Source: Alphaproteobacteria bacterium
GTDB taxonomy: Bacteria > Pseudomonadota > Alphaproteobacteria > BOG-932 > Roseiterribacteraceae
Length of the DNA: 10,096 nt
NCBI GenBank assembly: GCA_903970575.1
Contig: CAJCJC010000411.1
Location: 1-10,096, forward strand
Reading direction: 5' to 3'
In this document: in pieces, positions 1-8,961 of the stretch
Layout of the letters: every line of letters starts with the position of its first letter
How positions within the stretch are numbered: the stretch's first letter is position 1
Notes under the pieces: generated by a model
Told to the model about the DNA's origin: nothing
Databases searched by the model: none
The model's input: the letters and a program-made list of their open reading frames with translations, nothing else
Program-made: the position numbers and the translations under genes

Positions 1-1
1 C

Positions 2-85
2 GCCGACCTGAGGAAGTTCCTTCGTGCGGCGCCGGGCGTACCGCCAATGTCTGGGGATGAACTCCCGGAAGGCTGGTCGCGGTAG
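2..85 (+). CDS. Possible 3' end of an unidentified upstream gene
   Basis: A reading frame is open from the left edge to a TAG at 83-85. It gives about 27 residues ending in the peptide DELPEGWSR. About 70% of its codons end in G or C, higher than the competing frame that also stays open for a while, so it could be the tail of a real gene. It does not resemble the C-terminus of DnaA, which often precedes dnaN. The stretch is too short to exclude chance in GC-rich DNA, and I cannot assign a function. Confidence 0.22.
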   Translation, partial: ADLRKFLRAAPGVPPMSGDELPEGWSR

Positions 86-168
86 AGAGTGACGAGCTTC
101 AGCAAATCGCTGAAATAAAATTGAAACGCTCTAAGTCAGCCGGCGTCCGAATTCGCCTCCCGGAAAGA

Positions 169-197
169 TTGCGTCGCGCGCGGCGGTCGCGTACAAA
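169..197 (+). promoter_or_regulatory. Weak candidate promoter for dnaN
   Basis: TTGCGT (169-174) and TACAAA (192-197) are separated by 17 bp and lie about 30 bp before the dnaN ATG. They match the sigma-70 type -35 and -10 consensus at about three and four of six positions. The surrounding 86-227 interval holds no gene that I can support and no clear Shine-Dalgarno sequence before dnaN. This is the best candidate in the interval, not a firm promoter. Confidence 0.22.
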
Positions 198-227
198 TAT
201 CGGCCCTGCCAGTTTCTGCCATCGGCC

Positions 228-1346
228 ATGAAATTCATCATTGAACGCGCGAAGCTTCTTCCCTCGCTTGCTCATATCCAAAGCGTGGTGGAGCGGCGCA
301 ATACAATCCCTATTTTGTCCAACGTTCTGCTGCGCGCCGCCGACGGCAAATTGTCGTTGTCCGCCACGGACATGGATTTGGAGATCGTGGAATCCGCGCC
401 GGCCGAGATCATCGCGGCCGGGGCGACGACGGCGCCGGCCCATACGCTTTATGACATCGTCCGCAAGCTGCAGGACGGCAGCCATGTCGAGTTCGAGACC
501 AACCCCGATTCGAACGTGCTGTCGGTGCGCGGCGGCCGATCGAATTTCCGGCTGGGTTGCCTTCCCACCGAGGATTTTCCGCAAATGGCGGGATCCGCGA
601 TGCCGGTCAGCTTCTCTCTGGGCGCCGCGGATCTGCGCACGCTGATCGACCGGGCGCGATTCGCGATCTCGACCGAGGAGACGCGGTATTATCTGAACGG
701 CATCTATCTGCACGCCACGCGATCCGCCGATGTGCCGGTGCTGCGCGCCGTCGCGACCGACGGGCATCGTCTGGCGCGGGTCGAGATGCCGCTGCCCGAA
801 GGCGCGGCCGATATGCCGGGCGTCATCATTCCGCGCAAGACGGTGGGTGAGGTGCGCAAGCTGCTTGAGGATGCGTCGAGCCCGATTTCGATCGCGCTGT
901 CGGACACCAAGATTCGCTTCTCCTTCGACGACGTGGTGCTGACATCAAAGCTGATCGACGGCACATTCCCGGATTACGAGCGGGTGATCCCAAGCGGCAA
1001 CGACAAGGTTCTGGAGGTCAGCACCCGCGAATTCGCCAGCGCGGTCGACCGCGTGGCCACCATCGCGACCGAGAAGACCCGGGCGGTCAAGCTTTCGATC
1101 GATCGGGGCGCGCTGACCGTGTCGGCGAACAGCCCGGAAAGCGGCAGCGCGACCGAGGAGCTTGAGGTGGTGTACACCGCGACCCCGCTCGAAATCGGCT
1201 TCAACTCCCGCTATCTGCTGGATATCACCGGGCAGATCGAGGGCGATGGCTGCCGCTTGACGATCGCGGACGCAGCCTCGCCAACCATCATCCGGGATGC
1301 GACCGAGCCTAACGCGCTTTATGTATTGATGCCAATGCGCGTCTGA
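228..1346 (+). CDS. dnaN: DNA polymerase III beta subunit (sliding clamp)
   Basis: This gene encodes the ring-shaped processivity clamp that encircles DNA and tethers DNA polymerase III and other replication and repair enzymes. The 372-residue product has the usual family length and fits three consecutive clamp domains of about 120 residues each. Family hallmarks are visible: the N-terminal MKF-IERA start, the VVERRNTIPILSNVLL block at about residues 20-36, the STEETRYYLNGIYLH segment near residue 150, TDGHRLA near residue 180, and the C-terminal VLMPMRV. Start and stop both agree with the conserved ends, so the ATG at 228 is well supported, although no strong Shine-Dalgarno is seen. recF begins 22 nt after the stop, so the two are probably co-transcribed. 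No dnaA gene lies directly upstream in the window. Confidence 0.97.
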   Translation: MKFIIERAKLLPSLAHIQSVVERRNTIPILSNVLLRAADGKLSLSATDMDLEIVESAPAEIIAAGATTAPAHTLYDIVRKLQDGSHVEFETNPDSNVLSVRGGRSNFRLGCLPTEDFPQMAGSAMPVSFSLGAADLRTLIDRARFAISTEETRYYLNGIYLHATRSADVPVLRAVATDGHRLARVEMPLPEGAADMPGVIIPRKTVGEVRKLLEDASSPISIALSDTKIRFSFDDVVLTSKLIDGTFPDYERVIPSGNDKVLEVSTREFASAVDRVATIATEKTRAVKLSIDRGALTVSANSPESGSATEELEVVYTATPLEIGFNSRYLLDITGQIEGDGCRLTIADAASPTIIRDATEPNALYVLMPMRV

Positions 1347-1368
1347 CCCAAGTGATCGCGGCTATAAT

Positions 1369-2529
1369 ATGGTTCGCGCCAACGCGGCCCAACTGCCCAG
1401 GCTGACACCCCGATCCACCATCGTATCGCGGCTGACGCTGACCGAGTTTCGCTGCTACGGGCAGGCGCGGATCGAGGCCGCGGGCGGCGCGGTCGTTCTG
1501 ACCGGGCCGAACGGGGCGGGCAAGACCAATCTGCTGGAAGCAATCAGCCTGATGTCGCCCGGACGGGGCCTTAGAAGCGCGCGTTCCAACGATTTTCAGC
1601 GGATCGGGGCGGCGGATGGGTCGAACTGGGGCGTCGCCGCGACAATATCCGGGCCGGATGGCGAAACCCTGGCGGGAACCGGCCGGGAGGCGGGGACGGA
1701 GCGTCGCGGCGTCCAGATCGACGGCAAGGCCGCCAAAAGTCAGGCGGCGCTGGCCGAGATCGTCTCGGTGGTATGGCTGACGCCGCTGATGGACCGGCTC
1801 TTCGTCGAGGGCGCCAAGGGGCGGCGCAAGTTTCTGGACAGGCTGATCTTCGGCCTTGACCCCGCGCATGCGGGGCGGGTGACGCGGCATGATCTGGCGG
1901 TGCGGCAACGGTCGCGGCTGCTGACGGAGCGGCCAGGCGAATCGGCGTGGCTGGACGCGGTCGAGGCCGAGTTGGCGGCGACCGGCGTGGCCTTGGCGGC
2001 GGCGAGGATGGACATGGCGGCGCGGCTGGCGCGGGCGCTGGAGCAGTCGACCGGGCCGTTTCCCCGCCCGATCGTCGCGGCGGAAGGCCCGATCGAGGCG
2101 CGGCTGGCGTCGGAGCCGGCGTTGGCGGTGGAGGATTGGGTCCGGGGCGCGCTGGCGCGCAACCGGGCCGGCGACGCGGCGCAAGGCGAGACCCAGCTTG
2201 GCGCCCATCGGGGCGATCTGGCGGTGACGCATCGCGAAAAGGGCGTGCCGGCGGCGCTTGCTTCGACCGGCGAGCAGAAGGCGATTTTGGTCGCGATCGT
2301 CCTGGCGGCGGCGCGGCTGGCGATGGCGGAGCGCGGACGCATGCCGATCCTGCTGCTGGATGAAATCGCGGCCCATCTGGACGCAGGGCGCCGGGAAGCG
2401 TTGTATGCGGAGATCGGAACGCTGGGCGCGCAGGCCTGGATGACCGGCGCCGACCGGTCGCTGTTTGAGTCCCTGGGCGATAACGCCCAATTTTTTACGA
2501 TTCGCGACGCGCGGATAACGCAGACGTAG
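1369..2529 (+). CDS. recF: DNA replication and repair protein RecF
   Basis: RecF is an SMC-like ABC ATPase that works with RecO and RecR to load RecA at single-strand gaps and stalled forks. The 386-residue product carries a Walker A motif GPNGAGKT at residues 46-53, the signature STGEQK at 299-304, and Walker B LLLDE at 328-332 followed by the D-loop region AAHLD. The conserved family start (SRLTLTEFRCY) only begins near residue 20, so about 19 residues precede the usual N-terminus. No ATG, GTG or TTG codon nearer the conserved block is available in frame, so the ATG at 1369 is kept. No Shine-Dalgarno is evident, and translation may be coupled to dnaN 22 nt upstream. A terminator-like hairpin with a T tract lies inside the last codons (2474-2496). 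Confidence 0.95.
   Translation: MVRANAAQLPRLTPRSTIVSRLTLTEFRCYGQARIEAAGGAVVLTGPNGAGKTNLLEAISLMSPGRGLRSARSNDFQRIGAADGSNWGVAATISGPDGETLAGTGREAGTERRGVQIDGKAAKSQAALAEIVSVVWLTPLMDRLFVEGAKGRRKFLDRLIFGLDPAHAGRVTRHDLAVRQRSRLLTERPGESAWLDAVEAELAATGVALAAARMDMAARLARALEQSTGPFPRPIVAAEGPIEARLASEPALAVEDWVRGALARNRAGDAAQGETQLGAHRGDLAVTHREKGVPAALASTGEQKAILVAIVLAAARLAMAERGRMPILLLDEIAAHLDAGRREALYAEIGTLGAQAWMTGADRSLFESLGDNAQFFTIRDARITQT
2474..2496 (+). terminator. Terminator-like hairpin inside the 3' end of recF
   Basis: TGGGCG (2474-2479) and CGCCCA (2484-2489) form a perfect 6-bp GC-rich stem with an ATAA loop. One further A and then six T residues (2491-2496) follow. This is the layout of a rho-independent terminator reading on the + strand. 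It sits about 30 nt before the recF stop at 2527-2529 and encodes the DNAQFF region, with two consecutive TTT Phe codons. The stem is short, so termination would probably be partial. It may act as an attenuator between dnaN-recF and gyrB, or be a coincidence of coding sequence. Confidence 0.42.
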
Positions 2530-2537
2530 CGAATCGT
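2497..2537. repeat. 9-bp perfect inverted repeat spanning the recF stop
   Basis: ACGATTCGC (2497-2505) and GCGAATCGT (2529-2537) are exact reverse complements separated by 23 nt. The right arm starts at the last base of the recF TAG stop codon. The repeat begins directly after the T tract of the upstream hairpin and lies 70-110 bp before the gyrB ATG. Each arm contains a GANTC site, the target of the CcrM methylase in many alphaproteobacteria. It could be a long-loop mRNA hairpin or a protein-binding site for gyrB control. The repeat is certain; its role is inferred. Confidence 0.5.
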
Positions 2538-2570
2538 CTATGATTATCGATCCCCCTCGGCGTCCCCTAG

Positions 2571-5057
<2,487 letters not shown>

Positions 5058-5066
5058 GCAAAGGGC

Positions 5067-5093
5067 GGCTGGAACGCCAGTTTGGCGCCAGCC
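5067..5093. terminator. Hairpin between convergent gyrB and XRE gene
   Basis: The 39-bp gap between the two convergent stop codons contains a nested hairpin. GGCTGG (5067-5072) pairs with CCAGCC (5088-5093), and CGCCA (5075-5079) pairs with TGGCG (5083-5087) around a GTT loop, with a two-base AA bulge on the left side. The position suits a bidirectional terminator. Neither side has a strong T tract: only a run of three T follows on the - strand and none on the + strand. Confidence 0.4.
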
Positions 5094-5096
5094 CGC

Positions 5097-5414
5097 TTAA
5101 GAGCCCAGCAATGCCGCCGTCACCGCCTCCGGGTTGCGGGCGATGACCGTCAGATAGGCCCGCGCCGCGCGGTCCGGGCGCCGTCGGCCCTGCTCCCAAT
5201 CCTGCAGCGCCCGCGGGTCGAGGGCGAAGCGCTCGGCGAATTTTGTGCGGCTCAATCCCGTCTTCTCGCGGATCGCCCGCACGTCCACCTCCGGCGTCAC
5301 CGTCACATGACGGACCAACATTCCCGTCGATTCACCGCGCAGGTGAGCCACCATCTCGCCCATCGCCTCAACCAGATCGTCATCATGAGGACCAAATATG
5401 CGGCATTGCCGCAT
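5097..5414 (-). CDS. Small XRE-type helix-turn-helix regulator
   Basis: This gene encodes a 105-residue protein with a Cro/C1-type helix-turn-helix at about residues 45-82 (VDVRAIREKTGLSRTKFAERF, with the DWEQGRRRP block) and a short C-terminal helix containing ARNPEAVTAALL. This layout is typical of small HigA/YiaG-like DNA-binding proteins, many of which are toxin-antitoxin antitoxins or their relatives. No toxin-like gene lies on either side: downstream is convergent gyrB, and the upstream 120-150 bp holds no recognisable toxin frame. It therefore looks like an orphan regulator. The ATG at 5414 is favoured over a TTG at 5423 because it is the first ATG. The next in-frame ATG, at 5363, would remove part of the N-terminal helix that resembles the family. 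The chosen start lies inside a palindrome (5397-5415). The gene is divergent from cioAB, so regulation of that operon is possible but unproven. Confidence 0.8.
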   Translation of the reverse strand: MRQCRIFGPHDDDLVEAMGEMVAHLRGESTGMLVRHVTVTPEVDVRAIREKTGLSRTKFAERFALDPRALQDWEQGRRRPDRAARAYLTVIARNPEAVTAALLGS

Positions 5415-5415
5415 A
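5397..5415. promoter_or_regulatory. Perfect palindrome over the XRE gene start (candidate operator)
   Basis: TATGCGGC (5397-5404) and GCCGCATA (5408-5415) are exact reverse complements around a 3-bp ATT spacer. The presumed ATG of the XRE gene (5414-5412, - strand) lies in one arm. Small XRE regulators commonly bind such short-spaced palindromes at their own promoters, so autoregulation is a reasonable inference. In mRNA the same sequence would form an 8-bp hairpin hiding the start codon. Confidence 0.45.
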
Positions 5416-5474
5416 CGACGCAATATCCGGCTACTGTCTTGTAGCTGTGTGCGGTGACGGGCGGCCGAGATTAT

Positions 5475-5502
5475 TTGTAATGCAGGGCGATTCGATTATT
5501 GA
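5475..5502 (+). promoter_or_regulatory. Weak candidate promoter for the bd oxidase operon
   Basis: TTGTAA (5475-5480) and TATTGA (5497-5502) are 16 bp apart and about 60 bp before the cydA ATG. They match the sigma-70 type consensus only partly. No clear FNR-type TTGAT-N4-ATCAA site was found in the 5416-5564 interval. This is a low-confidence suggestion for the operon promoter. Confidence 0.18.
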
Positions 5503-5564
5503 TGCGCGTCGCCTGAGATCGCGCTGATCATGGAATGGCGGCGCGGCGCTTCCTGAGGATTGAT

Positions 5565-6977
5565 ATGTTCGCGGCTCTTGACCCTGTGACTCTGGCGCGA
5601 ATCCAGTTCGGATTCACGATCAGCTTCCATTTCATCTTCCCGTCGTTCTCGATCGGGCTCGCGAGCTATCTGGCGGTGCTGGAGGCGCTGTGGCTGCGCA
5701 CGGGCCGCGATCTGTATTTGGATTTGTTTCGGTACTGGCTGAAGATATTCGCGGTGGCGTTCGCGATGGGCGTCGTGTCCGGGCTGGTCATGAGCTATCA
5801 GTTCGGGACCAACTGGTCGGTGTTTTCCACCAAGGCCGGGCCGGTGATAGGGCCGCTGATGGCCTATGAGGTGCTGACCGCGTTCTTTCTGGAGGCCGGA
5901 TTTCTCGGCGTCATGCTGTTCGGCATGGCCAAGGTGGGGCGCAAGCTGCATTTCGGCGCCACGCTGATGGTCGCCGTCGGCACCTTCATTTCGGCCTTCT
6001 GGATTTTGAGCGTGAATAGCTGGATGCAGACGCCGACCGGTTTCACCATCGACGACAAGGGGCGGTTCCTGCCCTCCGGCTCCTGGGCCGAGATCATCTT
6101 CAACCCCAGCTTTCCCTATCGGCTGGTCCACACCGTGATCGCGGCTTACCTCACCACCGCCCTGGTCGTGGGCGGCGTGGGCGCGTGGCATCTGCTGCGC
6201 AATCGGGCGAACCCTTATGCCCGAACCATGTTTTCGATGGCGATGTGGATGGCGGCGCTGGTCGCGCCGGTCCAGATCTTCGCCGGCGACGCCCATGGTC
6301 TCAACACGCTGGCGCATCAGCCGGCCAAGGTGATGGCGATGGAGGGGCATTATGACAGTCACCCCGGCGGCGCGCCCCTGGTGCTGTTCGGCATCCCGAA
6401 TCCGGCGGAAAAGCGGATCGATCACGCGATCGAGATACCGAAACTGTCGTCGCTCATTCTAAAGCATGATTTGAACGCGCCTTTGGCGGGGCTGGACACC
6501 GTTCCCGAGGATCGGCAGCCGCCGGTGGAGGTGCTGTTCTGGTCGTTCCGGGTGATGGTGGGGTTGGGCTTCACGATGCTGGGGCTCGGGTTGTGGAGTC
6601 TGATCGCGCGCCTGCGGCGGCGGCTTTATGACTGGCGCTGGCTGCATCGCGCGGCGTTAGCGATGGGGCCGTCCGGCTTCGTCGCGGTTATCGCGGGCTG
6701 GGTGACGACGGAGGTCGGGCGTCAGCCCTATACGGTTTATGGGCAGCTTTTGACCGCTCAGTCGCATTCGCCCCTCGCGGCGCCGGCGGTCGCCTCGTCG
6801 CTGGTCGCCTTCATCGTCGTCTATTTCGCGGTGTTCGGCGCGGGCATCTGGTATCTTTTGCATCTCATGCGCCAAGCGCCCCATGCGGGCGAGACGGCGC
6901 CGCCGAACGCGCCGGTGCGCACCAGCGGCATTACCCCCGCGGCCGGGCTCGATCCGCATCTGCTGCCGGGAGCGTGA
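5565..6977 (+). CDS. cydA: Cytochrome bd ubiquinol oxidase subunit I (cyanide-insensitive type)
   Basis: Subunit I of a bd-type quinol oxidase in the cytoplasmic membrane oxidises quinol and reduces O2 to water. It carries haems b558, b595 and d. From ATG 5565 the protein has 470 residues, shorter than E. coli CydA and in the range of CioA proteins with a short Q-loop. Residues that align with E. coli haem ligands or proton-path residues are H22 in SFHFIFPSF, E102 and E110, H189 in PYRLVH, and M331 in FRVMVGLGF. The quinol-site residues are K255 and E260 in QPAKVMAMEGHYD. The GRQP motif is followed by Tyr where E. coli has Trp. An upstream in-frame ATG at 5535 adds ten residues. ATG 5565 is preferred because GAGGA (5555-5559) lies 5 nt before it and it matches the usual N-terminus (DPVTLARIQFGFT). 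cydB follows directly. The alternative name cioA may fit better. Confidence 0.93.
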   Translation: MFAALDPVTLARIQFGFTISFHFIFPSFSIGLASYLAVLEALWLRTGRDLYLDLFRYWLKIFAVAFAMGVVSGLVMSYQFGTNWSVFSTKAGPVIGPLMAYEVLTAFFLEAGFLGVMLFGMAKVGRKLHFGATLMVAVGTFISAFWILSVNSWMQTPTGFTIDDKGRFLPSGSWAEIIFNPSFPYRLVHTVIAAYLTTALVVGGVGAWHLLRNRANPYARTMFSMAMWMAALVAPVQIFAGDAHGLNTLAHQPAKVMAMEGHYDSHPGGAPLVLFGIPNPAEKRIDHAIEIPKLSSLILKHDLNAPLAGLDTVPEDRQPPVEVLFWSFRVMVGLGFTMLGLGLWSLIARLRRRLYDWRWLHRAALAMGPSGFVAVIAGWVTTEVGRQPYTVYGQLLTAQSHSPLAAPAVASSLVAFIVVYFAVFGAGIWYLLHLMRQAPHAGETAPPNAPVRTSGITPAAGLDPHLLPGA

Positions 6978-6982
6978 CGGGC

Positions 6983-7990
6983 ATGGCGGTCAATGTCGAC
7001 CTGGCGACGATCTGGGCGTTCATCATCGCGTTCGCGGTATTCGCCTATGTTGTCATGGATGGATTCGACCTTGGCATCGGCATCCTGTTCCCCGCCTTCG
7101 CGGTGGGCGAGGAGCGGGATCAGGCGATGAATTCGATCGCCCCGGTCTGGGACGGCAACGAGACCTGGCTGGTGCTGGGCGGCGGCGGCTTGTTCGCGGC
7201 CTTCCCGCTCGCCTATGGCGTTATTCTGACCGCCACATATCCTTTGATCATCGCCATGCTGCTGGGGCTCGTGTTCCGGGGCGTGGCGTTCGAGTTCCGC
7301 TGGCGCGATCCTGGTCATCGCGCGCTTTGGGACGCCGCGTTTACGCTTGGGTCGATCGTGGCCGCGTTCGCGCAGGGCGTCACGCTGGGGGCCATACTTC
7401 AGGGCGTGACGGTGGCGGATGACGCCTATGCGGGCGGCTGGCTCGACTGGCTGTCGCCGTTCAGCCTTCTGACGGGCCTCGGCGTCGTCTGTGGCTACGC
7501 CATGCTGGGCGCGACATGGCTGATTTGGAAAACGGAGGGCAAGGCGCAGGGTCACGCCTATCGGCTGGCGCTTATCTTCGGCGTCGCGACCCTGGCGGCG
7601 ATGGCCGCGGTCAGCGCGGCGACGCCGTTCCTGCAATTCGCCTATTGGCGGCGCTGGCTCATGATGCCGAACGTGCTGGCGACCGCCCAGGTGCCGCTGA
7701 TCACCCTGATCGCCGCGATTTTCTTTTTTCGCGCGCTGGCGCGGCGGGCCGAGCGCACGCCGTTTCTGATCGCGCTCGCGCTATTCGCGCTCGGCTTCGC
7801 CGGGCTGGGCGTCAGCCTGTATCCCTATATCGTGCCCAACAGCATCACGATCTGGGACGCCGCCGCGCCGGAAAAAAGCCAGGCATTCATGCTGGTGGGC
7901 GTCGCCTTGGTGATGCCGTTGATCCTGGCTTACACCGGCTGGGCGTATTGGGTATTCCGGGGCAAGGTCGGCGCGCATGGATATCATTGA
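6983..7990 (+). CDS. cydB: Cytochrome bd ubiquinol oxidase subunit II (CioB-like)
   Basis: Subunit II is the partner of CydA and forms the membrane heterodimer. The 335-residue multi-span protein shows the family N-terminus with MDGFDLGIGILFP, the WDGNETWLV motif near residue 60, and FRGVAFEFRWRD near residue 100. Its length matches CioB-type subunits and is shorter than E. coli CydB. The start is chosen as ATG 6983. A GTG at 6974 overlaps the cydA stop (GTGA), but the GGGAG at 6968-6972 is only 1 nt from that GTG and 10 nt from the ATG. Coding is effectively continuous with cydA, which implies translational coupling. Its last 14 nt overlap the next small gene in another frame. Confidence 0.93.
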   Translation: MAVNVDLATIWAFIIAFAVFAYVVMDGFDLGIGILFPAFAVGEERDQAMNSIAPVWDGNETWLVLGGGGLFAAFPLAYGVILTATYPLIIAMLLGLVFRGVAFEFRWRDPGHRALWDAAFTLGSIVAAFAQGVTLGAILQGVTVADDAYAGGWLDWLSPFSLLTGLGVVCGYAMLGATWLIWKTEGKAQGHAYRLALIFGVATLAAMAAVSAATPFLQFAYWRRWLMMPNVLATAQVPLITLIAAIFFFRALARRAERTPFLIALALFALGFAGLGVSLYPYIVPNSITIWDAAAPEKSQAFMLVGVALVMPLILAYTGWAYWVFRGKVGAHGYH

Positions 7991-8120
7991 GGGGCGCGAG
8001 GCGACCGAGGCCCCGCTCTGGCGGCGGCTGATCTGGATGGCGGCGATCTGGGCCGCGAGCGTGGCCGCGCTCGGCGTCGTCGCCTTGGCGATCCGGCTGT
8101 GGCTTAAGGCGGGGGATTGA
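7977..8120 (+). CDS. DUF2474-type small membrane protein of the bd oxidase operon
   Basis: This 47-codon gene begins with an ATG inside the end of cydB (14-nt overlap, different frame) and ends at TGA 8118-8120. The product has an acidic N-terminus (DIIEGREATEA), a short basic-aromatic stretch LWRRLIWM, one hydrophobic segment of about 20 residues (about 20-40, including WAASVAALGVVALAIR), and a short tail LWLKAGD. This pattern matches the DUF2474 family, found at the ends of CioAB-type operons and described in the literature as a small bd-oxidase-associated protein (CydZ). By analogy with CydX it may stabilise the oxidase or its haems, but that is inference. Annotation pipelines with a length cut-off will miss it. 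Confidence 0.82.
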   Translation: MDIIEGREATEAPLWRRLIWMAAIWAASVAALGVVALAIRLWLKAGD

Positions 8121-8147
8121 GGCCCCGCAAGAGTGACATAAGCCGCT

Positions 8148-8894
8148 TCAGGCGGCCCGGTATCGGCGCCGCAGGAAAGCCAGCACTCCTAGACCGGCGC
8201 CGAACAGCGCGATTGAGGCGGGCTCGGGGGCGGCGGTCAGGGAAATGCCGTCCAGGGCCACCATGGGCGGCAATCCGGTGGGGGTTCCCTGCGCGAGGAA
8301 GGTCAGCGTCTCGGTCGTGCTGGTCGCGGTATAGAGAAAGGATTGCTGAAGCCAGGGGGTCGAGCCTTGGCTGGCGTCGCTCACGATCGCGGTGGTTTGA
8401 CTTTGGCTGCCCAGCGTCGCCAGGACGTCGTCGGTCGTGGCGCCGCTCCGGCTCTGCAACTGCCCGGTCGCCCAGTCGAAGGTCAAAATGTAATTCGTGC
8501 CGACGGTCAGGCCGCTGATCGTCTGGCTGATCGATCCGCCGCCGCCCACGGTGGGGTCGCCATCCAAGGCGACGAAGTTTCCGGTTCCGCCGGTCGGGCT
8601 GGCGGCCATCTGATAGAATTTCTCGGCCCCGGTATTGTAGCCGTTGTCATACTGAGAATTGGCGGAGTTCGTGCTCGCCGTGCCGGCGAAGAAATAAAGC
8701 TGATAGCCGGTTCCACCTGTCCAGCCGGTGACGCCCTGGCCACCGTAACTCGACCCGAACTGACTGTTGTTGGTGTAGGTCGTCTGGTCGAAATTGCCGT
8801 TGGTGACGAGGTTGATGGACGCAGCGTTCGCCGCCTGGCAGGCAACGCCGAGAGCGATAAAGACCGCGAAAGTTGCAAAAATATTTGTTTTCAT
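8148..8894 (-). CDS. Secreted PEP-CTERM sorting-signal protein
   Basis: The 248-residue product has an N-terminal signal peptide (MKTNIFATFAVFIALGVACQ, probably cleaved near ANAA-S). A Ser, Thr, Asn and Gly-rich extracellular body begins NLVTNGNFDQ and contains FVALDGDP near residue 112, then ISQTISGLTVGTNYILTFDW. That body resembles a jelly-roll carbohydrate-binding-like or DUF642-like domain. The last 26 residues form a PEP-CTERM signal: PEPAS, a hydrophobic span, then LRRRYRAA. In known systems exosortase and archaeosortase-type enzymes recognise this signal for export of proteins linked to exopolysaccharide or floc formation. No exosortase gene is in the window. ATG 8894 is preferred over GTG 8900 because AGGGA lies 9 nt before the ATG but only 3 nt before the GTG. 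A short GCCGC/GCGGC hairpin (8142-8156) overlaps the stop. Confidence 0.9.
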   Translation of the reverse strand: MKTNIFATFAVFIALGVACQAANAASINLVTNGNFDQTTYTNNSQFGSSYGGQGVTGWTGGTGYQLYFFAGTASTNSANSQYDNGYNTGAEKFYQMAASPTGGTGNFVALDGDPTVGGGGSISQTISGLTVGTNYILTFDWATGQLQSRSGATTDDVLATLGSQSQTTAIVSDASQGSTPWLQQSFLYTATSTTETLTFLAQGTPTGLPPMVALDGISLTAAPEPASIALFGAGLGVLAFLRRRYRAA

Positions 8895-8944
8895 GGCCAC
8901 GCTTCCCTGAACCCGCGCACTTGCGTCAAGTTATACCGTATCCA

Positions 8945-8961
8945 AGCAATTTTCATGCCAA
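8945..8961 (-). promoter_or_regulatory. Sigma-54 (-24/-12) promoter of the PEP-CTERM gene
   Basis: On the - strand the sequence reads TTGGCATGAAAATTGCT. It matches the sigma-54 consensus TTGGCACG-N4-TTGCW at every defined position except one (T for C), with exact GG-to-GC spacing. Transcription would start near 8934, leaving a leader of about 40 nt before the ATG at 8894. Published PEP-CTERM systems place some of these genes under RpoN with the PrsK/PrsR two-component pair, so the site fits the gene. Control here is inferred. Confidence 0.72.

Noticed and set aside
1363..1368. Perfect TATAAT immediately before the recF ATG
   Set aside because: Transcription from it would begin inside recF, no -35 element lies at proper spacing, and no downstream start codon fits. 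It is taken as coincidence.
5424..5560. Possible toxin gene paired with the XRE regulator
   Set aside because: The - strand frames here are short and stop early, and none resembles RelE, HigB or other known toxins.
5496..6425. 309-codon open frame on the - strand opposite cydA
   Set aside because: It is a shadow of cydA with repetitive His, Arg and Gln composition. The same applies to the antisense frame at 6821-7636 opposite cydB.
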